Positions 16,035 through 21,403 of a stretch of DNA of 21,403 nt are shown piece after piece; the stretch's first letter is position 1, and each line of letters starts with the position of its first letter. A program made the position numbers and the translations under genes. The stretch is from Methanobacteriota archaeon (GTDB taxonomy: Archaea; Thermoplasmatota; Poseidoniia; Poseidoniales; Thalassarchaeaceae), in the NCBI GenBank assembly GCA_002728565.1, contig PBUX01000026.1, positions 1-21,403 of the forward strand, read 5' to 3'. The notes beneath the pieces are model-generated. The model made no database searches and was not told the DNA's origin. It saw nothing but the letters and a program-made list of their open reading frames with translations.

Positions 16035-17444
16035 ATGAGAGACAGTAGCGGATGGTTGCCAACGGCATATCGCTCACACACCATTGGCCAAGTAGTGGAG
16101 GGGGGCGAGTCCCTGATCGGTGAAGAAGTAACCATAGCAGGTTACGCTGAGACTGTTAGAGGAAGGGGGGCGATTTGCTTCCTGATGCTTAGGGATGGAA
16201 CCGGGCAAATCCAAGCATTTCTGAAGAAGGACAACTTGGATGCGTCCCTATTTGACGCGATCCAGTCCGCTACGAGGGAGTCTACGATTAGGGTAACTGG
16301 AAATGTTGCGCAGAAGAGGGCGCCCAAGACTGCAGAAGGGGAAAGTCCCCCTCCCCCTGAATTCGAAGTGAGTGTAACTTCGGGCGAGGTGCTAGCTGAG
16401 GCTTCTGCCCCTCTGCCACTGGGAGTCACTGATGAGGTAAATGTGGGACTGGATGTCAGACTGGACAACAGGCACTTGGATTTGCGTAGGAGTCACGTAA
16501 ATGCAATGTTCCAACTTAGAAGCAAAGTGCTTGAATATGGCCGTGAGCACCTGATTTCCGAGGGATTCCAGGAGATCAACACTCCGAAGATAATTGCCGC
16601 GGCTGCAGAGGGCGGAACGAATTTGTTCCCCATGAAGTACTTCGAAACGGATGCATACCTGTCTCAGAGCCCGCAGTTGTACAAACAACTGGCCGTCCTA
16701 GGGGGATTGGAGAGAGTTTTCGAGATTGGGCCGGCCTTCAGGGCCGAAAAGCATGACACATACCGGCACCTTAACGAATTCGTATCCTTCGATATTGAAG
16801 GGGCTTGGATGGACGACGAAGATGTCATGGGCGTCCAAGAAAGGATGATCCGCCATATTTGGAACGAGGTAGCCAGCAATGACCTTGCCCTAATTGACGC
16901 GATTAACGAGTACAGGGCTAGCCAGGGAAAGGAGCCCGTGTCCGTTGAGGTCCCCAGCTTGCCATTCCCCAGAATACCCTACTGTGAGGCCATTGAGATA
17001 GTGAAGAAGGGCGGTGGGGAGATAGAGTGGGGGGATGACATTGAGAGTCATCACTGTGACATTATAGCATCCAAATACCCCGGATTCCACTTCATCCCAA
17101 GGTGGCCGATGTCAATGAAGCCTTTCTACATCCACCACAAAGAGGGCGAGGAGGGTTCTGACGGCGGTCAGCTAAGCAGGGGCTTCGACCTCAACTTTGG
17201 AAGGGACGAGATGACCAGTGGCGGGGCTCGCGAGCACAGGGTGGAGGTCTTGGAGCAGAACCTCAAGGACATGGGCCTGGACCCTGCCGATTTCACATTC
17301 TACACTGATGGGTTCAGATTCGGGGCCCCTCCGCACGCTGGATGGGGGCTTGGAGTTGCGAGACTGCTGATGGTTCTTACCGGGGCCGGTAACGTCCGAG
17401 AGGTGGTCCTTTTCCCCAGAGATAGGAGTCGAGTGACACCCTAG
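16035..17444 (+). CDS. aspS: Aspartyl-tRNA synthetase, archaeal class IIb type
   Basis: This enzyme charges tRNA with aspartate. From the ATG at 16035 it has 469 residues: an N-terminal OB-fold anticodon-binding domain (about 13-125), the signature RLDNRHLDLRR (142-152), TPKIIAAAAEGGTNLFPMKYF (from 183), SQSPQLYKQ (210-218), motif 2 FRAEKHDTYRHLNEF (235-249) and motif 3 GWGLGVARL (436-444), ending in FPRDRSRVTP. The frame extends to an ATG at 15927, but the 36 extra residues do not resemble the family, whose N-terminus (YR-T/S-H) aligns with YRSHTIGQV here. Two positions are unusual: Glu39 where archaeal enzymes have Trp or His, and Ala443 where motif 3 usually has Glu before Arg. It converges with the cupredoxin gene. 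Confidence 0.94.
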   Translation: MRDSSGWLPTAYRSHTIGQVVEGGESLIGEEVTIAGYAETVRGRGAICFLMLRDGTGQIQAFLKKDNLDASLFDAIQSATRESTIRVTGNVAQKRAPKTAEGESPPPPEFEVSVTSGEVLAEASAPLPLGVTDEVNVGLDVRLDNRHLDLRRSHVNAMFQLRSKVLEYGREHLISEGFQEINTPKIIAAAAEGGTNLFPMKYFETDAYLSQSPQLYKQLAVLGGLERVFEIGPAFRAEKHDTYRHLNEFVSFDIEGAWMDDEDVMGVQERMIRHIWNEVASNDLALIDAINEYRASQGKEPVSVEVPSLPFPRIPYCEAIEIVKKGGGEIEWGDDIESHHCDIIASKYPGFHFIPRWPMSMKPFYIHHKEGEEGSDGGQLSRGFDLNFGRDEMTSGGAREHRVEVLEQNLKDMGLDPADFTFYTDGFRFGAPPHAGWGLGVARLLMVLTGAGNVREVVLFPRDRSRVTP

Positions 17445-17464
17445 TATGCCCAGGCACTGGCATT

Positions 17465-18022
17465 CTAACGCTCTACTTCTTCATCATCGCCCGGGAGTAT
17501 CAAGCGTGTTTCTGCAAGGCCCTGAGTCCTTCCAAAGTGGTAAATCACGGCGAATAGCATGACCGCAACGACCAGCTCTAGGCCAAAGAAGGGGATCCAA
17601 GTTTCACCCGACTTGGTTGAATTTTCACCTTCTTGCCCGGTTTCTGGTTCGGGGCTAGGATCGGGGGGTGCAGGCTCGACGTTGATTGTTCCAACCATCC
17701 CCACTTCTTCATGGGGCTCGCAGACGTAAGTGTGGCTCCCATTCGTCCCAAGCTCGAAAGTGAATGAGTAATCTACGTTCCTCGAGGGCTCGCCTGAGTC
17801 AAATAGACCGTCGTCGGAGACAGCATTGTGGGCGAGAAGCTCCCCGCTCCAGAAAAACCGGACCGTGTCCCCTTCGACAATATTGACTGTTGAAGGGGAG
17901 AATCGCAGGTTTGTCCCATCCACGGAAACCACTACTTCATCCTGGGTCGATCCTGCGCCCTCGATGGTTCCGAACGAGGATGCGAACACGAGTAGCGAAA
18001 TCACCAGGGATAGCTGCCGCAT
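17465..18022 (-). CDS. Membrane-anchored blue-copper (plastocyanin-like) protein
   Basis: This secreted cupredoxin is likely an electron carrier on the outer face of the cell membrane. Counted from the upstream ATG at 18028: signal peptide about 1-25, a β-sandwich domain 30-118 with copper ligands His67 (LLAHNAV) and Cys103, His106 and Met111 (YVCEPHEEVGM), then a Pro/Glu-rich spacer (about 119-143), a transmembrane helix (about 145-165) and a short acidic tail. The Cys-x2-His-x4-Met spacing is that of type 1 copper sites. I chose the second ATG (18022) because the TATA-like box is 26 nt upstream of it and only about 20 nt from the first. The electron partner is not in the window; a respiratory complex is an inference. 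Confidence 0.9.
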   Translation of the reverse strand: MRQLSLVISLLVFASSFGTIEGAGSTQDEVVVSVDGTNLRFSPSTVNIVEGDTVRFFWSGELLAHNAVSDDGLFDSGEPSRNVDYSFTFELGTNGSHTYVCEPHEEVGMVGTINVEPAPPDPSPEPETGQEGENSTKSGETWIPFFGLELVVAVMLFAVIYHFGRTQGLAETRLILPGDDEEVER

Positions 18023-18044
18023 TGTCATCTCGAAACAACGTGGG

Positions 18045-18052
18045 TATTTATC
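18045..18052 (-). promoter_or_regulatory. Candidate TATA box for the cupredoxin gene
   Basis: Read on the minus strand, GATAAATA is centred 26-27 nt upstream of the ATG at 18022. This spacing favours the second of two in-frame ATGs as a leaderless start. Confidence 0.5.
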
Positions 18053-18066
18053 ACAGCCCTATTGAA

Positions 18067-18079
18067 GTGACAAAATCAC
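18067..18079. repeat. Short inverted repeat upstream of the cupredoxin promoter
   Basis: GTGA-CAAAA-TCAC is a perfect 4-bp-arm inverted repeat about 15 nt upstream of the candidate TATA box. That is a position used by archaeal activators, but an element this short can occur by chance. Confidence 0.25.
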
Positions 18080-18164
18080 ACGATAAGTAAGTAGTAATGC
18101 GAGGGCTTAGCTTACGCTAGGCGATGTTCGTCTAGCATAGCTAGTTGTTTTCGGAGCTAGATGC

Positions 18165-18521
18165 TCAGAAGTCGCTGTCGCGGACGGTCTTTCGGCCGTT
18201 TGCGACTGCTCTTGCAACAGCGCCTGCGACTGCAGCCTCAGCGACTGCGTTCATGGCGCCCATGGCGTCACCGCCGGTGTTGCAGCCTGCAGCCTTGAAG
18301 GCCTCCTTGACTCTGCTTGCGACTACCATTCCGGAGTCCGAGCTACCGCTTCCGATGTCGTATGAGCGGATGGTCTTGCGGCCGTTAGCCTTGCAGCGTG
18401 CTACTGCAGAAGACACAGCGTCTGCCACGCATCCGTTCAGGGCATCCCCTGCGCTGGATGCAGTGTTGCATCCTCCTGACTTTATTGCTTCCTTCATCTT
18501 GCTGTTGTATACCATTGACAT
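18165..18521 (-). CDS. Tandem histone-fold-like doublet protein lacking the third helix
   Basis: This 118-residue protein is built from two 50-residue repeats, residues 7-56 and 69-118, which align without gaps at 26 identical positions. Each has a short helix (KEAIKSGGCNT or KEAFKAAGCNT), a long Ala-rich helix ending AVAR, and then ANGRKT-hydrophobic-R-x2-D. The last element closely resembles the loop before helix 3 of archaeal histones (AGRKTIKAEDI in HMf-type proteins, from memory). Helix 3 itself is missing: repeat 1 runs into a GSGSSDSG linker and repeat 2 stops two residues later. I infer a DNA-binding or histone-related pseudodimer; this is not proven. A Cys-Asn-Thr motif is conserved in both halves. 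Start at 18521 or Met3 (18515). Confidence 0.75.
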   Translation of the reverse strand: MSMVYNSKMKEAIKSGGCNTASSAGDALNGCVADAVSSAVARCKANGRKTIRSYDIGSGSSDSGMVVASRVKEAFKAAGCNTGGDAMGAMNAVAEAAVAGAVARAVANGRKTVRDSDF

Positions 18522-18540
18522 AGCGAGCCGTGCGAACTAA

Positions 18541-18564
18541 AGCCCCATTTTGAACATTGGGGCT
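18541..18564. repeat. Inverted repeat between the histone-like gene and the formyltransferase gene
   Basis: The arms AGCCCCA (18541-18547) and TGGGGCT (18558-18564) are perfect complements around a 10-nt AT-rich spacer. The element lies 20-43 nt upstream of the histone-like start, in the divergent intergenic region. It could be a 5'-leader hairpin or an operator. Confidence 0.35.
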
Positions 18565-18624
18565 GGAGGTTAACGAAATAAGATCAGAAAATGACCGAAA
18601 ATGACGGGTATCAATGACCCCTCC

Positions 18625-18631
18625 GGAGGTG
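18625..18631 (+). promoter_or_regulatory. Shine-Dalgarno of the formyltransferase-led operon
   Basis: GGAGGTG, a full complement of the usual archaeal 16S 3' end, ends 3 nt before the ATG at 18635. It is the clearest ribosome-binding site in the window, where many first genes look leaderless, and it fixes this start. Confidence 0.65.
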
Positions 18632-18634
18632 TGA

Positions 18635-19357
18635 ATGGGAAGAGTGGATTTCGCCTATTTGCTGCTGAAAGAACACCCATATGGCCGGGAGATGCTAAGG
18701 CAGATCGTTTCAGGTGGCTTCATCCCGAAGATAATCATAGAAGAAGACTCTGAAATCGGGGACGAGGAAAGGGAGAAGTTTCTGAAGAGGATCGAGGGGC
18801 ATGAAATTGCGCCGGAGGTTTCAGAGCAGGCCTCTGAACTAGGGATCCCCATAGTATCCGTCCCCATACACAACTCTGAGAATGTGATGCCACACTTACG
18901 GGAGATGGAATTGGACCTGATCGTCTTCGGTGGGACCAGGGTGATCCGGGGCGAGATATTGGACTACCCCCGTGATGGCGTAGTCAACTCCCATCCAGGA
19001 CTACTACCGGAATGCAGGGGTTCGGCATCACCTGCTTGGTCCGTTTTTCATGACATACCAATAGGGTCATCCACTCACTTCTGTGACAATGGCATAGACA
19101 CTGGCGATATCCTACTGAGGAGGGAGGTTGCCGTAAGGAGGGGTGCGACCTACGAAGACCTCTGCTATGAGACGCTGGTTTTGGCAGGGGCCCTAATGAA
19201 GGAGGCCCTTTTGGCCTATGTCGAAGGAGGTTGGGATGAGATGAGGATGCCCCAGGGTAAGAGCGAGTTCCCGACATTCCGTAATGCTCCCGAGGAGATT
19301 CTCAAAGTGGTCTACAAGAAGCTGGAGGACCAAACTTATGCGCATTATGTGGACTAG
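18635..19357 (+). CDS. Formyltransferase-fold protein (formyl_trans_N family)
   Basis: This gene encodes a 240-residue protein with the fold of 10-formyltetrahydrofolate-dependent formyltransferases. The core motif VVNSHPGLLPECRGSASPAW (from 116) holds the catalytic Asn118 and His120, and NGIDTGDILLRR (152-163) supplies Asp155; together these form the Asn-His-Asp triad of PurN, Fmt and sugar N-formyltransferases. It lacks the Fmt C-terminal tRNA-binding domain, and archaea do not formylate initiator tRNA. The N-terminus (from DFAYLLLKEHPYGREML) is unlike PurN. A sugar amine or other small amine is therefore a more likely substrate, by inference. It begins an operon with an SDR (8-nt gap) and a luciferase-like monooxygenase, under a strong Shine-Dalgarno. 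Confidence 0.82.
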   Translation: MGRVDFAYLLLKEHPYGREMLRQIVSGGFIPKIIIEEDSEIGDEEREKFLKRIEGHEIAPEVSEQASELGIPIVSVPIHNSENVMPHLREMELDLIVFGGTRVIRGEILDYPRDGVVNSHPGLLPECRGSASPAWSVFHDIPIGSSTHFCDNGIDTGDILLRREVAVRRGATYEDLCYETLVLAGALMKEALLAYVEGGWDEMRMPQGKSEFPTFRNAPEEILKVVYKKLEDQTYAHYVD

Positions 19358-19365
19358 GTGAATTC

Positions 19366-20166
19366 ATGGAAGGGGACCTGCTGGGCAAAGATTTTCCATT
19401 CGCAGATGGCATCCTAGCTGGCAAGACGGCCCTTGTATGTGGCTCCTCCAGGGGCATTGGGAGGTCTAGCGCCCTCATTTTAGCGCGCTCTGGGGCGCGG
19501 GTTTTCGCCTGCGCGCGTTCGGCCGCTGAGCTTGATAGCCTCGTTGACGAGATGCACGGGGATGGCCATCGAGCTGTGGTGCTGGATATGGAAGACGCGG
19601 ATGCAGTTGTAGGCGTATTGTCTGAATTGGGGGATATCCAAATTCTGGTAAACAACTCCGGAGGGCCGCCAGGAGGACCTCTGCTGGATAACGATCTGGA
19701 AGACTTCGAGGGGCCATTCCGAAGGCATCTGCACGCTTCCCATTTGATGGCACAGGCATTGGTCCCGGGAATGGCCGGGAGTGGTTACGGACGAATCGTT
19801 AACGTCATTTCGACATCTGTGCGCGAGCCAATAGACAACATAGGCTTGTCAAACACGTTGCGTGGGGCCATGGCATCTTGGTCTAAGTCGCTCTCAAGGG
19901 AGCTTCCCGAGTGCGTGACAATAAACAACATCCTCCCCGGTTTCACAGATACCGACAGGCTGGGCTCATTGGCTTCGTCCATCTCAGAGCGAACCGGCAA
20001 ATCGGTCGATGACGTCAGAAAGGAATGGATGGGTAGCGTGCCGATAAAGAGGCTGATTGACCCACTGGAGACGGCGATAGCCGTCGCCTGGCTATGCCTA
20101 CCTAGCAGCGGCGCTGTCCGTGGAGTCAGTCTAGCTGTCGATGGCGGTAGAATGCGCTCCATATGA
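19366..20166 (+). CDS. SDR-family oxidoreductase with atypical active site
   Basis: This is a 266-residue short-chain dehydrogenase/reductase with a Rossmann fold. The dinucleotide motif is GSSRGIG (26-32), NNSGGPPGG (96-104) follows the strand-4 motif, the catalytic serine is probably Ser149 (VISTS), and the C-terminus is VSLAVDGGRMRS. The Tyr-x3-Lys pair is absent: the aligned segment LSNTLRGAMASWSKSL has Ser162 and Arg166 in those places. From memory, a divergent SDR branch shares this LSN-x2-R form with the N-x-GGPPPG motif, so this may be a subfamily trait and not decay. The substrate is unknown. An AGGTGA five nt upstream supports the ATG at 19366. The stop overlaps a possible ATG of the next gene. 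Confidence 0.88.
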   Translation: MEGDLLGKDFPFADGILAGKTALVCGSSRGIGRSSALILARSGARVFACARSAAELDSLVDEMHGDGHRAVVLDMEDADAVVGVLSELGDIQILVNNSGGPPGGPLLDNDLEDFEGPFRRHLHASHLMAQALVPGMAGSGYGRIVNVISTSVREPIDNIGLSNTLRGAMASWSKSLSRELPECVTINNILPGFTDTDRLGSLASSISERTGKSVDDVRKEWMGSVPIKRLIDPLETAIAVAWLCLPSSGAVRGVSLAVDGGRMRSI

Positions 20167-20174
20167 GGGATCAG

Positions 20175-21403
20175 ATGGATTTCGATATTTTCTTCTCCAT
20201 TTCCCAGACTCCCGATTCGACTGGGAGATCGCCCTCAGAAACCGAGATGTTCAGTAGCTTCTTTGACCAGGTAGAGCTCGCTGACAAACTGGGCTTTGGG
20301 GTCGCCTGGATAGCGCAAGCCCACCTATCGACCGAGGTCCAGAAGAGGAACAGATCCCCAGTAGTGCCCCATTATCCGGGGGAGGTTGGGCTATGTACGG
20401 ACTTCTTCCAAGTGGCCCGCGAGGTCTTAGCGCGCACCGAAAGGATGGATGTGGGTAGCGCAGTAATGTCCATCCTAGCCTCTGGCGGCCCAATTGCCCA
20501 GGCAGAAAGAGTAGGGGCTTTCCTCGCCCTGCACGGGATGGATCCGAAAGAAGGTCGTCGTTTGCACGTTGGATTCTCTGCTGGTCGTTTCGAGTTCATG
20601 GCCCGGCCCTACGGCATCGTACCCCGTGATGAAGTCGAAGATGCCGCATGGCCGGCCCTTAGGGGCCAGATTTTTGCGGAGGCATCGGAGATTTTCCTTA
20701 GGCTTCTGAACGGCGAGGTCGTCTCCAGCGAAGACGTGGGGCCGACGGTCCTGACCAGGGGAAGTTTCCGCTCTGATGAAGATTGGATCGAGGTACAGAA
20801 AGCAGCGGCAAATCTGCAAGGACTGGACGAATTGCCAGAAGAGGTAGAGATAGCCAGGAGATACGAATTCGAGGAAATTAAGACAATACCACAAGATTGG
20901 AGGAGGGAGCTTCTGAACCTAGTTATTGGGAGCCATGACCCCAAGCTACAGATTGAAGTCAATAGATTCAGGCCTGTCCAAGTATTCAACCTAAGCATCA
21001 CTCCGCCCAAAGTCATCGAAGATACTCATGAAAGGATGTCCGAGCACTATCACCCAGATGGTGGGAAATGGACCCGTGGAATGATGCCCAGGACTGTCAT
21101 GGTTTTCATCAATGACGAAGAGGGATTGACCACAGAGGAGCAAGATGGAGCGGCAATGGATGAGGCTAAGGCAGCTCTCTCCACTTATTGGAGCGCCCTG
21201 GAGGGCACAATCGATCCAAGTAAAATCGAGAAGGCCACTGAGAACGCAGTAATTGGTAGTGTGGACAGTGTAGCCAGTCAAATCTTGGAACGTTTTCACC
21301 CTGAAGACCGTCTAATGTGCTGGTTTGACTTCTTCAATCATGACAGTGGTCGAGTAATGAGGAACATGGATGCATTCATGACCAAGGTATCCCCCATGGT
21401 GAA
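20175..21403 (+). CDS. Luciferase-like (LLM class) flavin-dependent monooxygenase, 3' partial
   Basis: The frame is open from the SDR stop to the right edge of the window, about 410 codons, with no stop reached. It starts MDFDIFFSISQTPDS and continues with ELADKLGFGVAWIAQAHLS, VGSAVMSILASGGPIAQAERV and RLHVGFSAGRFEF, the β/α-barrel pattern of bacterial-luciferase-like FMNH2-dependent oxygenases. Near the edge, MCWFDFFNHDSGRVMRNMDAF, in the position of the family's C-terminal FxFG...mR motif, shows that little is missing. Two starts are possible: the ATG at 20163, overlapping the SDR stop as ATGA, and the ATG at 20175, preceded by GAGGGATC, which I prefer. Substrate and flavin partner are unknown; the SDR and formyltransferase are its operon neighbours. 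Confidence 0.85.
   Translation, partial: MDFDIFFSISQTPDSTGRSPSETEMFSSFFDQVELADKLGFGVAWIAQAHLSTEVQKRNRSPVVPHYPGEVGLCTDFFQVAREVLARTERMDVGSAVMSILASGGPIAQAERVGAFLALHGMDPKEGRRLHVGFSAGRFEFMARPYGIVPRDEVEDAAWPALRGQIFAEASEIFLRLLNGEVVSSEDVGPTVLTRGSFRSDEDWIEVQKAAANLQGLDELPEEVEIARRYEFEEIKTIPQDWRRELLNLVIGSHDPKLQIEVNRFRPVQVFNLSITPPKVIEDTHERMSEHYHPDGGKWTRGMMPRTVMVFINDEEGLTTEEQDGAAMDEAKAALSTYWSALEGTIDPSKIEKATENAVIGSVDSVASQILERFHPEDRLMCWFDFFNHDSGRVMRNMDAFMTKVSPMV

Noticed and set aside
18145..18540. 131-codon plus-strand open frame opposite the histone-like gene
   Set aside because: It is a low-complexity Ala/Ser/Pro shadow of the minus-strand gene; the clear internal protein repeat is on the minus strand.
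1..21403. tRNA or rRNA genes, CRISPR arrays, transposases, integrases or defence systems
   Set aside because: No cloverleaf-like segment with tRNA consensus arms, no regularly spaced repeats and no mobile-element or defence proteins were found by reading both strands. Intergenic spaces are short.

Overview
The window looks like chromosomal DNA from a planktonic Thermoplasmatota archaeon, most likely Marine Group II (Candidatus Poseidoniales). The archaeal assignment rests on ribosomal protein L40e, a membrane-anchored LonB-type protease, a UPF0147 protein, an archaeal-type aspartyl-tRNA synthetase, a TrmI-type tRNA methyltransferase, and TATA-like boxes about 26 bp upstream of start codons, as expected for leaderless mRNAs. 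The group-level guess is inference: it rests on the large secreted protein with cadherin-like stretches, one C-terminal membrane helix and a short GWT-x-EQW-x2-YG tail motif, which I associate with that group from memory.

Layout. Positions 2-1744 (+) hold the 3' part of a PiT phosphate transporter fused to a PhoU-like (DUF47) domain; its 5' end is outside the window. It converges with a minus-strand run: purA (5869-4526), a small Cys4 protein (4504-4214), Δ1-pyrroline-5-carboxylate dehydrogenase (4189-2540) and an AUR1-like PAP2 membrane enzyme (2520-1741), with gaps of only 19-24 nt. L40e (5975-6130) and a seven-helix membrane protein with a zinc ribbon (6227-7081) follow on the plus strand. 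The second converges with a second minus-strand run read from 14983 down to 7068: an Omp28/thioredoxin-like secreted protein, LonB, an MFS exporter, an isoaspartyl peptidase/asparaginase-family Ntn hydrolase, and UPF0147.

From 15084 the plus strand carries trmI and aspS, then two minus-strand genes: a membrane-anchored cupredoxin (18022-17465) and a 118-residue protein that is an exact tandem duplication of a truncated histone-fold-like unit (18521-18165). The window ends with a tight plus-strand operon: a formyltransferase-fold protein, an SDR without the usual Tyr-x3-Lys, and a luciferase-like flavin monooxygenase that runs off the right edge.

Most of the window is housekeeping: phosphate uptake, purine synthesis, proline catabolism, translation and membrane proteolysis. 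The parts most worth a second look are the histone-like doublet, the formyltransferase-SDR-luciferase operon, the Ntn hydrolase with a Taspase1-like Asp-Thr autocleavage site, and the Omp28-like surface protein with the cytoplasmic tail motif. No tRNA, rRNA, CRISPR array, insertion sequence or integrase was seen, and no gene-free stretch exceeds about 140 nt.
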